From Rickettsiaceae bacterium (GTDB lineage Bacteria; Pseudomonadota; Alphaproteobacteria; Rickettsiales; UBA6187), in assembly GCA_021323415.1 (NCBI GenBank), contig JAJONM010000019.1, positions 1 to 40,358 on the forward strand: 40,358 nt of DNA, read 5' to 3'. Numbering within the stretch: the stretch's first letter is position 1; every line of letters begins with the position of its first letter. A program made the translations under genes and the position numbers. The notes beneath the pieces were generated by a model. It was not told the DNA's origin. It was given only the letters and a program-made list of their open reading frames with translations, and did not search any database. Below, piece by piece: positions 17,405-24,685 of this stretch.

Positions 17405-17710
17405 ATGTCTGATTTAAACAATGTTCCTGAAGTAAAATTATGGTGTGCAGTTATTAAGAACGCGTTGTTTGATGCAGGAATTAGTACGAGCGGTGGCAAG
17501 CTTTCTTATATTCCTGCCAGTTTATCAAAATCCGAAGCACAGGATAGAAAACGGGCAATTCACTTTCTTACGGATGATTCTGGCGGCTGGAAAGCTTCAC
17601 GAAAATTAGTGTGTTCCCATGCAATGATTTGTCCTGAACGTTTGAGAAAAAGTGTCCTGCGTATCCTGGCACAATTTAATAATAACAATGGAGATAAAAA
17701 TGACAGGTAA
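17405..17710 (+). CDS. Small phage protein of unknown function
   Basis: A 101-residue soluble protein preceded by AAAGGAGATAG, a strong ribosome-binding site. The segment VKLWCAVIKNALFDAG near the N-terminus and the RAIHFLTDD...WKASRKLVCSHAMI segment are helix-rich, suggesting a compact alpha-helical fold. I do not recognise a family. It is the first of three short overlapping genes (17405, 17700 and 17908) between the origin-like region and the packaging block. It ends in a low-complexity Asn-rich tail that overlaps the start of the next gene. Confidence 0.6.
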   Translation: MSDLNNVPEVKLWCAVIKNALFDAGISTSGGKLSYIPASLSKSEAQDRKRAIHFLTDDSGGWKASRKLVCSHAMICPERLRKSVLRILAQFNNNNGDKNDR

Positions 17711-17918
17711 AATTCCGCGTAATCCATACCCATCCAATCTTGCAAAGCTTATCCCGACAAAAGTTGATAGTGAGGAAGTAAAGCGCCGTGGCTGGCGGGA
17801 TGAAGGCATACTAGTTGTTAATGAAAACGACAACCGTCTTGGTTGGCCAGAGAAAGAATTCATAAATCAGATAGGAACAAAGCTTTACGGAAAAAGGAGG
17901 ACACATCATGAAATATAG
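17700..17918 (+). CDS. Small phage protein of unknown function
   Basis: A 72-residue basic protein. I chose the ATG at 17700 because GGAGA lies about 5 bases upstream; the frame is open back to 17652, but that start would overlap the previous gene more deeply. It has a proline- and lysine-rich start (MTGKIPRNPYP) and RRGWRDEG, followed by a short helix. No known domain is visible. Its end overlaps the start of the DUF6362-like gene by about 11 bases. Confidence 0.5.
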   Translation: MTGKIPRNPYPSNLAKLIPTKVDSEEVKRRGWRDEGILVVNENDNRLGWPEKEFINQIGTKLYGKRRTHHEI

Positions 17919-18306
17919 ACACACAGAATGGACGGAAGATATGGTGGAAGATAGTTTTCGTGAGGCTGCGCGCACCCTAAAGCGCTTGTATGTACCTGGC
18001 ACAAAGCCACAGGGATATTTTAATGCATGGCCGGACGCCATTTACACGGTGTGGGAATTTGAGATGCAGGAAAAACTCCCCTTGCGCCTCGGCCCACCTT
18101 CCGCCGATGCAATTGACCGTATGCATGAAACATTTAACTGGATATCATGGCTTGACAGAGTTGACGAACGCAAGATCATAACTATGAGAGCACAAGGCAT
18201 GCGCTGGAAGAAAATTACGTTTGAAATTGGTTGCAGCCGCACCCATGCATGGGCAATACATAGAAACGCCCTGACAAAAATTGTCAGGAGATTGAGCCTG
18301 GTATAA
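17908..18306 (+). CDS. DUF6362-like phage protein with HTH
   Basis: A 132-residue protein that I recognise as DUF6362-like. It opens with WTEDMVEDSFREAARTLKRL, then a Tyr/Trp-rich middle (GYFNAWPDAIYTVWEFE), and ends in a helix-turn-helix-like segment, WKKITFEIGCSRTHAWAIHR, which suggests DNA binding. AAAGGAGG lies upstream of the start. The family is common just before the packaging genes in alphaproteobacterial prophages, where a late-gene regulator or a terminase-associated role is plausible. It ends directly before the 9-bp tandem repeat. No experimental function is known to me. Confidence 0.6.
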   Translation: MKYRHTEWTEDMVEDSFREAARTLKRLYVPGTKPQGYFNAWPDAIYTVWEFEMQEKLPLRLGPPSADAIDRMHETFNWISWLDRVDERKIITMRAQGMRWKKITFEIGCSRTHAWAIHRNALTKIVRRLSLV

Positions 18307-18310
18307 AAAT

Positions 18311-18364
18311 GTTCAAAGTGTTCAAAGTGTTCAAAGTGTTCAAAATGTTAAAGATGTTCACACT
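18311..18364. repeat. Tandem array of six 9-bp units (GTTCAAAGT type)
   Basis: Three exact copies of GTTCAAAGT (18311-18337) are followed by the degenerate units GTTCAAAAT, GTTAAAGAT and GTTCACACT (18338-18364). The array starts 5 bases after the stop of the DUF6362-like gene. A 9-bp unit is close to one helical turn, so it could be a protein-binding array. A 23-residue ATG reading frame (18309-18380) also runs through it and would encode a repeated FKV peptide, but it has no clear ribosome-binding site. I treat the DNA repeat as the likelier feature. Confidence 0.65.
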
Positions 18365-18647
18365 CAAAAATTGTACTTAACAAAAACCGGAAGAAACGTT
18401 AGGTTTATAAATATGATGACAAGAATATTATCTACAAAGGTTTTAAATAAATTGTTGTATAAAATCATAAATAACTATTTAAAAATAAAAAAGGTACTCC
18501 CTGGCCTATAGCAAATGCGGGTGGGGAAACCGCAGTATTTGCCTAGTGACAGAAATTTTCACTTACTTGACTTTACTTGACCATTTCGTTTGGAACATGA
18601 GCTTCCATAAACCAATGCGCCCAGCATAATTCTTATCAGAAAATTAT
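18365..18647. other. Non-coding gap before packaging genes with hairpin and direct repeats, candidate cos/packaging region
   Basis: I see no gene here. The first half is AT-rich. From about 18491 a GC-richer block follows: GCAAAT and GCGG (18511-18520) pair with CCGC (18530-18533) and ATTTGC (18537-18542), with a 3-base bulge. Shortly after come two direct repeats of TTACTTGAC (18563-18571 and 18573-18581), spaced by 10 bp, one helical turn. The gap separates the early and packaging genes, which is where lambda-like phages keep cos with terminase-binding repeats. The structure is seen; the cos role is inference. Confidence 0.35.
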
Positions 18648-19910
18648 ATGACGAATAAACTGACCATTGAACACTGGCCAATTGATAAACTTGTGCCTTA
18701 TGCCAGAAATCCTAGGAAAAACGATGATGTGGTTGACCGGATGTGCGGAGCAATCCGTGAGTTCGGATTCAGGATTCCGATAGTTGCAAAAAGCGATGGG
18801 ACAGTAATAGATGGTCACTTAAGATTAAAGGCAGCGCGTCAACTAGGACTTGACTTAGTACCTGTTGCGCTTGCCGATGACTTGACTGATGCACAGATAA
18901 AAGCATTCAGGTTACTTGCAAACCAGTCAGCTAATTGGGCAGAGTGGGATGATGACCTGCTGAAGCTTGAGTTGCAGGATTTACAGGCACTTGACTTTGA
19001 CCTTGATTTAACCGGCTTTGATTTAGAAGAAATAGAACAACTGCTTGAAGCAGTTGCACAGGATGGCCTGACTGATGATGACGTGGCTCCTGCTGTAAAT
19101 GAGGAGCTTGAGGCAATTACAAAATCTGGTGATGTTTGGGTAATGGGCGATCACCGCCTTATATGTGGTGATTCCACATTACCTGAAACATTAGAAAAGC
19201 TACTTGGCGGCTGCCTTGTGGATATGGTTTTTACCGACCCTCCCTACAATGTGAACTACGGCCAGACCATGAAAGATTCCTTGCGCGCGGGAAGTGGTAA
19301 TAAGAATTATGCCGGTAGCAGACCGGGCCGTAAAATTATGAATGATAATCTTGGCGACGATTTTTATGGTTTTCTATTAAAAGCCTGCCAGGGATTTATC
19401 AAGGTATGTAAGGGTGCTATATACATCTGCATGTCTTCTTCCGAATTACATAATCTGCAAAAGGCATTTTTAGAAGCTGGTGGCCACTGGTCTACTTTTA
19501 TCATTTGGTCAAAGAACCATTTTACTATGGGTAAAGCTGATTACCAGCGCCAGTATGAACCAATATTATATGGCTGGCCTGAAGGACAGAAACATTACTG
19601 GTGCGGGGATAGAAATCAAAGTGACCTTTGGGCTATAAAACGTCCTAATACAAATGACCTGCATCCTACAATGAAACCAGTGGAACTGGTACAGAGGGCA
19701 ATTGAAAATAGCAGCAAAACCCGTGATATTATTTTAGATCCATTTGGTGGTTCCGGCTCTACGCTTATTGCCTGTGAAAAAACAGGGCGGTCTGCAAGAT
19801 TAGTAGAACTTGATCCTAAATATTGTGATGTAATTGTAAAGAGGTGGCAGGAATATTCTGGGAAAGAAGCGGTGCTAGAGAGCAATGGCGAAGGGTTTGT
19901 TGAAGTTTAA
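18648..19910 (+). CDS. ParB-like domain fused to N4/N6 DNA methyltransferase
   Basis: A 420-residue fusion. Residues about 5-110 form a ParB/Srx-type domain (KLVPYARNPRKN, then VIDGHLRLKAARQLG). From about residue 160 it is an amino-methyltransferase: TDPPYN (Asp197) is the catalytic motif IV and DPFGGSGST (from Asp364) the SAM-binding motif I. Motif IV before motif I marks the beta-class order. It probably methylates adenine or cytosine N4 in phage DNA to resist host restriction. No restriction enzyme is nearby, so it is an orphan phage methylase. Such ParB-methylase genes are typical upstream of the terminase. Enzyme class is secure; the sequence specificity is unknown. Confidence 0.88.
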   Translation: MTNKLTIEHWPIDKLVPYARNPRKNDDVVDRMCGAIREFGFRIPIVAKSDGTVIDGHLRLKAARQLGLDLVPVALADDLTDAQIKAFRLLANQSANWAEWDDDLLKLELQDLQALDFDLDLTGFDLEEIEQLLEAVAQDGLTDDDVAPAVNEELEAITKSGDVWVMGDHRLICGDSTLPETLEKLLGGCLVDMVFTDPPYNVNYGQTMKDSLRAGSGNKNYAGSRPGRKIMNDNLGDDFYGFLLKACQGFIKVCKGAIYICMSSSELHNLQKAFLEAGGHWSTFIIWSKNHFTMGKADYQRQYEPILYGWPEGQKHYWCGDRNQSDLWAIKRPNTNDLHPTMKPVELVQRAIENSSKTRDIILDPFGGSGSTLIACEKTGRSARLVELDPKYCDVIVKRWQEYSGKEAVLESNGEGFVEV

Positions 19911-20371
19911 GCTTCAACCTGTACCCCGACATATCTTGCGTAACCCATGCCCGATGGATCAATAAAAATAGTTGTGCGTTCTGGTGCGATAACTTTTATT
20001 ACACTCCGTAGTCCTAATTCATTACCTGCTAAGTTTTTTAACCATGGATACTCATTCAAAGGCTTGCTTGCAAAGGCATCATATTGTTTTGCAGTAAAGG
20101 TTTTGGTTTTGCAAACCGCTACCGTTTCAATACACTCTGTTACTTCTGCCAAGCTACTTGGCTTGCGCGTGAAAACAACTTTTACCGTAGCATCCTGCTT
20201 TTTAGCTGCGGCTCCGGCCAGGTATGCACGGGTAAGTGCACTTTTAACAGCCAGTACCGAAGTATCTTTAAAATCAAGACTGTCGCTATGACGTTCTTCA
20301 AGCGTATCAAATAATAATTCTTCTTTAGCAATTGTTTCAAAAAGCTGCTCAATTTCTTTGGTAATTTGCAT
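19907..20371 (-). CDS. DUF6900-like protein on the opposite strand
   Basis: A 154-residue protein encoded against the surrounding genes. The N-terminal half (residues 1-50, ELLFDTLEERHSDSLDFKD, then a helix ending YLAGAA) matches the DUF6900 pattern. I chose the ATG at 20371 because GGGAGT lies about 8 bases upstream on the - strand; a start at 20395 is also open. Its stop overlaps the stop of the ParB-methylase gene by 4 bases. A - strand gene between two methylases looks like a moron with its own promoter. Its function is unknown; association with modification or anti-restriction is only a guess. Confidence 0.6.
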   Translation of the reverse strand: MQITKEIEQLFETIAKEELLFDTLEERHSDSLDFKDTSVLAVKSALTRAYLAGAAAKKQDATVKVVFTRKPSSLAEVTECIETVAVCKTKTFTAKQYDAFASKPLNEYPWLKNLAGNELGLRSVIKVIAPERTTIFIDPSGMGYARYVGVQVEA

Positions 20372-20473
20372 AATTGTACTCCCTTGGTTGTTCATATGTA
20401 CATGATTGCCTGGAAATAGATATTAATCAAGTCAATTGCAGAAGAAATAACCATTAAATATCAATAGATTACA

Positions 20474-21706
20474 ATGCAAAAGAAGCCTTTAAAAGTGCTG
20501 GATATTTTCTCCGGCATTGGTGGATTTTCTTTAGGGTTGGAACGCGCTGGAATGGAGACTGTAGCGTTCTGCGAAATAGAACCGTTCTGCCAAAGTATAA
20601 TTGAAAAGCACTGGCCAAAAACCCGCATATTTACTGATGTAAAAATACTAAATAAAGAGTTGCTAAGTAGAAGCGGCGTTACCGGCATAAATGTAATAGC
20701 CGGTGGCTTCCCATGCCAGGATATTTCCTGTGCTGGTAAGCAGCGTGGTATTGAAGGTGAAAGATCAGGACTATGGAAAGAATATAAAAGGCTTATCAAT
20801 GAACTCCGGCCAGATTATGCAATCATCGAAAATGTTGCAAACCTTCGCAGTCGAGGGCTTGCTACCGTCCTTCAAGATCTCTGGGAGATCGGGTATGATG
20901 TGCAGTGGCATTGTATTCCTGCTTCCTCCGTTGGTGCTCCTCACCGAAGGGATAGAATCTGGATCATTGCCTACCCCACTGTCAAGGGATTGGAAAGGTG
21001 CCAGCGGCAGAGCGCGAAAGGGTATAGGCCGCGATCTGCCAAGTGTTGCAAAGAATTTTCCGACACCGACAGCACACGATGCAATTGTTACCAGGGCACG
21101 TCCACCAGAAGCGATGGTGAGGAAGGATGGCAGGAATGTACTGCGTACTCCATCACTAGCGGAAACTGTGCTGCAGGAGAAGGATTTCCCTTATACGAAA
21201 CAGGATCTGGAAAAGAAACAAAAACAGAAGGATTACAAAACTGCGAAACAATTTTGGCCGACACCAACAGCGCAAGGCAGGTGGGCATCCCAGGGGCAGA
21301 TAGAACACTTACGCAAAAAAGTAGATGCAGGGGAACTAACAGTCAAGGAAGCCGAAGCGATGATAGAGGGAACCATAAACCCTGCACGAATGCAGAAATG
21401 GCCGACACCAACAGCGCGGGATTACAAGGACACGGGCGATTTGAAGAAACTCGCCAAATATTATCACAAGAAGCGGTTAGCCTGCTCCGTAGCACAACTG
21501 GAATTGCTCAATGGGGAATCGAACCCAATATCCCAAGACTCAAAGACGAAAGATTAAATCCTGATTGGGTGGAATGGCTAATGGGCTTTCCTGAAGGATG
21601 GACTTCTGGAGGCACACGAAAACAAAGACTAGTTGCCCTCGGCAATGCTGTTGTGCCGCAAATACCTGAATTAATTGGAACGGCTATCGTAAAATATGGA
21701 TCTTAA
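20474..21706 (+). CDS. C5-cytosine DNA methyltransferase with dual-frame recognition region
   Basis: A 410-residue C5-cytosine methyltransferase. Motif I is DIFSGIGGFSLGLERAG (from residue 10), the catalytic PCQD has Cys81, ENV lies at 119-121, and GAPHRRDRIWI (154-164) is motif VIII. The C-terminus LNPDWVEWLMGFPEGW and ALGNAVVPQI are motifs IX-X. Between residues 168 and about 345 the reading frame is Cys/Ser/Gly-rich, while the +1 frame over the same DNA (20978-21512) reads PTPTA-type motifs typical of other phage methylases. It is probably an orphan, host-evading methylase. Whether the annotated frame is the active one is uncertain (see findings). Confidence 0.82.
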   Translation: MQKKPLKVLDIFSGIGGFSLGLERAGMETVAFCEIEPFCQSIIEKHWPKTRIFTDVKILNKELLSRSGVTGINVIAGGFPCQDISCAGKQRGIEGERSGLWKEYKRLINELRPDYAIIENVANLRSRGLATVLQDLWEIGYDVQWHCIPASSVGAPHRRDRIWIIAYPTVKGLERCQRQSAKGYRPRSAKCCKEFSDTDSTRCNCYQGTSTRSDGEEGWQECTAYSITSGNCAAGEGFPLYETGSGKETKTEGLQNCETILADTNSARQVGIPGADRTLTQKSRCRGTNSQGSRSDDRGNHKPCTNAEMADTNSAGLQGHGRFEETRQILSQEAVSLLRSTTGIAQWGIEPNIPRLKDERLNPDWVEWLMGFPEGWTSGGTRKQRLVALGNAVVPQIPELIGTAIVKYGS

Positions 21707-21718
21707 AAAAATTTATGC

Positions 21719-22195
21719 ATGGAACTTATATCACAAGCACAATGGGCAAAGAAGCATGGCTTCTCCAAGCAGTACGCAGGTCAGCTTGTAAAAAATGGCA
21801 CCATACAATTAATTAATGGAAAGGTTAATCCACAGCAGGCTGATAATGCTTTGCTAGCATTGCGTAATCCTGCTCATGAACAAAGACGGTCAGGCTTTAA
21901 CAGTAGCGGAGATAATACCGACCTTTCTACATTATTACTTAAAACAAGAATCAAGAATGAAGTTGAAAAAGGCAAGCTGCTTGAAGCCAAAGCCAAGGCG
22001 GAAAGTGGCGAGCTGGTAAATGCCGATGAAACAAAGCAAGCGGCATTTAACAAAGCCAGAGTGGTAAGGGACGGAATGCTAAATATCCCAGACCGTGTGG
22101 CTTCGATAATAGCTTCGATGGATGATGAACATAAAATACATGAACTTCTGACTCGTGAGATACGGCTGGTGCTTGAGGAATTAAGCAATGGATAA
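21719..22195 (+). CDS. Phage terminase small subunit-like protein
   Basis: A 158-residue protein that starts with a helix-turn-helix-like segment (WAKKHGFSKQYAGQLVKNG) and continues with long helices, as in small terminase subunits (Nu1-like/DUF1441). The C-terminal segment FNKARVVRDGMLNIPDRVASIIA is a signature I associate with lambda-type TerS proteins. It lies just upstream of the large subunit, overlapping its start by 8 bases, which is the usual order. TerS binds cos or pac DNA and directs TerL. The ribosome-binding site is weak. No defect is visible here. Confidence 0.8.
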   Translation: MELISQAQWAKKHGFSKQYAGQLVKNGTIQLINGKVNPQQADNALLALRNPAHEQRRSGFNSSGDNTDLSTLLLKTRIKNEVEKGKLLEAKAKAESGELVNADETKQAAFNKARVVRDGMLNIPDRVASIIASMDDEHKIHELLTREIRLVLEELSNG

Positions 22196-23979
22196 TGCTA
22201 CCTTCATTTATAATGAAAGTTTTAATGCAGGACTCCGGCCAGATCCATTTTTACTGGTTTCCGAATGGGCAGATGAATACAGGATGCTATCGCAGACTGC
22301 ATCGGCGGAGCCTGGAAGGTTTCGCACTTCGCGCACACCATACTTAAAAGAAATAATGGATTGCCTTTCTCCCTCATCAAGTGTGGAAGAGGTGATATTT
22401 ATGAAAGGTGCTCAGGTAGGTGGCACCGAGTGCGGTAATAACTGGATTGGTTATGTAATTGACCAGGCACCAGGGCCAATGCTGGTAGTACAGCCCACAG
22501 TGGAAATGGCCAAGCGCTGGAGTAAAGGCAGGCTTGCACCGCTAATTGAAGATACAGCTGCATTACGTGATAAGGTAAAAGACCCGCGCTCACGTGATTC
22601 TGGGAATACTGTGCAAAGCAAGGAATTTGCTGGCGGTATTGTTGTTATAACGGGTGCCAATAGTGCTGTTGGATTGCGTTCCATGCCGGTACGTTATTTA
22701 TTTCTGGATGAGATAGATGCATATCCTTTGGATGTAAATGGTGAAGGTGATCCGATATCGCTGGCAATACTTTTGGGTGCCATGCCCAGAGTGTAATGAA
22801 CACCAAGTGCTTAAATGGTCCCAGATAAGATTTGAAAATAATGATCCTGCAACTGCGCGCTATATATGTGAGCATTGCGGTGCAGCTATAAAGAACCATC
22901 AGAAAGCATGGATGCTGGAGCATGGCCAGTGGCGTGCATTAAATCCTGCTGTAAAAAAAGTGGCAGGCTTCCATCTTTCCAGCTTGTACAGTCCTGTGGG
23001 CTGGTTTAGCTGGAATGATGCGGTAGCAAGATTTCTTGTCGCAAAAGACAATGAAGAATTATTAAAAGTATGGGTCAATACTGTACTTGGCGAAACCTGG
23101 GTGGATAAGGGTGAAGCGCCCGATTGGGAAAGGCTGTTTGAAAGAGCTGAAGATTATAGAATCGGTTTAGTGCCTGAGTCTGGATTATTCCTGACTGCTG
23201 GAGCAGATATCCAGAAAGACCGTATAGAAGTGGAAGTTGTTGCCTGGGGTAAAGACCGGCAGAGCTGGTCAGTAGAATACAAAGTATATTATGGCGACCC
23301 TGCTCGCTTTGAGGTATGGGAACAATTATCTGAATTACTACAAACAAGCTTTGAGCATGAGTCCGGTATTTCATTGCCAATCCTAATGATGGCAGTTGAT
23401 TCTGGTTATGCTACGCAGGAAGTTTACCAGTGGGTGCGTAAAGCTCCACCTGCAAGGGTAATAGCAATAAAGGGTGTTGAACGCGCAATTGTGCCGCTGG
23501 GTAGTCCTAACAGGGTTGATGTAAACACTAAAGGAAAACGCCTGCGTAGGGGTGCAAAGGTTTGGCCGGTTGGAGTTTCAATATTAAAATCTGAATTTTA
23601 CCACTGGCTTAAATTAACTTGCGATGAAGATGGGGTGTTCCCAAGCGGTTACTGCCACTTTCCTAAGTACGCACCTGAATATTTTAAACAGGTAACAGCC
23701 GAACAGCTTGTAACCCGCATGGTTAAAGGCTACCCAAAACGCGAGTGGCAAAAAATCAGGGAACGCAACGAAGCTCTGGATTGCAGGATATATGCAAGGG
23801 CGGCAGCTATTGCGCTGGGTGTGGAGCAATGGTCAGATAGTAAATGGCAAAAAATTATAAGCTCTTTTGCAGGCAGTCAAAGCGCTGATGCAACTAAGCA
23901 ACCGGCAGAACACAAAAATAAATCACTGGCCATAAAAACACGTAAACGATCTTCGCGCAGCAATTTCATGTCGAGGTGA
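22188..23979 (+). pseudogene. Phage terminase large subunit (GpA family), broken by internal deletion and frameshift
   Basis: This is a GpA-family large terminase in two frames. The 5' part (22188-22796) holds Walker A (KGAQVGGTE) and Walker B (YLFLDEIDAY) of the ATPase. The 3' part, read to 23979 in the +1 frame, begins in sense at about 22768 with YFWVPCPEC. It holds a zinc finger (CPEC and CEHC) and the nuclease core (TAGADIQKD, MMAVDSGYA and a late Asp in EALDCRIYA). From GEGDPISLA the frame jumps straight to QYFWVPC. Related proteins have about 35 residues between, including the coupling motif STPT. About 104-107 bases are therefore missing, and the remaining frames disagree by one. The TerL is probably inactive; a sequencing error is possible. 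Confidence 0.85.
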
Positions 23980-23982
23980 CAT

Positions 23983-24210
23983 ATGGCATACACAGAAACA
24001 GATTTACAGGCAGTAGAGAGCGCAATCGCCAAACTTCAAAGTGGTGAACGTGTAGTGCAGGTAGCACATGATGGACATGTGGTCAGATATGCCGAGGTGC
24101 AGCTTAAAGATCTTGTTACCCTCCGTAACCAGATAAAGTCTGGGATTAAAATCCCAGGCCAAAGGCATAAGGGCCGGATACAGATTATTTCAAGTAAGGG
24201 TGTAAATTAA
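23983..24210 (+). CDS. gpW-like head-tail joining protein
   Basis: A 75-residue protein with the compact alpha-beta-alpha pattern of phage lambda gpW: an N-terminal helix, then SGERVVQVAHDGHVVRYAEV (a beta hairpin with the GxR and xxGRxVxF-like positions) and a final helix ending LRNQI. gpW is needed to attach tails to filled heads. GAGGTG lies close before the ATG. It is the first morphogenesis gene after TerL, as in lambda. Its stop codon overlaps the stop of the convergent membrane gene by 4 bases. Confidence 0.75.
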   Translation: MAYTETDLQAVESAIAKLQSGERVVQVAHDGHVVRYAEVQLKDLVTLRNQIKSGIKIPGQRHKGRIQIISSKGVN

Positions 24211-24647
24211 ATTGATGGACAATTAAGGGGCATGTTTCTTTCCTTTAATTCTTTAATCTTGTATGTAGCACTTTCTTTTGCTCTGCCTGGAACCCACCAC
24301 GCATTAGCAACTAAACAAACGATTACAGCTATTATAATAATGATTATTCCTTCCTCAAAATAGGAGTCTTCCGATTTGATAAATTTACCAGTTATTTTGT
24401 ACGAGAATCCAAATATTAATAGACAAATAGGATAAACGATTAATAAAGGTATCACTGTAGAAAAACCAGCTACCATTATTTCTACATTTGTAAAATTAGG
24501 CAGCAGGATTGTGTTAGGACATAAAGTAAACCAATATTCACTTTTGTATACCATACCAAAATAAAATAACATTGCTGCAAGCAGCGTTAAAAATATGGCT
24601 GGATGATTTCCAATAAATTTTAAAAACCTGGTACTTCCTTTTTGCAT
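24207..24647 (-). CDS. Three-TM membrane protein, moron inserted in the head operon
   Basis: A 146-residue integral membrane protein encoded against the head genes, between gpW and portal. Three hydrophobic segments are visible at about residues 15-33, 56-80 and 99-118 (the last contains IIIIIIAVIVCLVANAWW). I chose the ATG at 24647, which has AGGA about 9 bases upstream; an open start at 24683 lies closer to the divergent portal gene. There is no family match by eye. Opposite-strand membrane genes in prophage head operons are usually morons, sometimes superinfection-exclusion proteins, but that role is only inference. Its stop overlaps that of gpW. Confidence 0.55.
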   Translation of the reverse strand: MQKGSTRFLKFIGNHPAIFLTLLAAMLFYFGMVYKSEYWFTLCPNTILLPNFTNVEIMVAGFSTVIPLLIVYPICLLIFGFSYKITGKFIKSEDSYFEEGIIIIIIAVIVCLVANAWWVPGRAKESATYKIKELKERNMPLNCPSI

Positions 24648-24685
24648 TATCTGTTTTCCTTTGGTGCCTAAAACAGGACACATAA

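Noticed and set aside
20703..21557. 284-codon + strand frame inside the C5-methylase as an independent gene
   Set aside because: The first ~90 codons are plainly the methylase read in the wrong frame. Only 20978-21512 is meaningful, so it is treated as part of the methylase dual-frame finding rather than a gene.
22738..23979. The 413-codon TerL 3' frame as a separate intact protein starting at 22738
   Set aside because: The start MVKVIRYRW is the other frame of GEGDPISLA. Real terminase sense begins at QYFWVPC, so it is a fragment of the broken gene.
22188..23979. Programmed frameshift as explanation for the split TerL
   Set aside because: A frameshift cannot restore the ~35 missing residues including the STPT motif, and no slippery site is seen at the junction.
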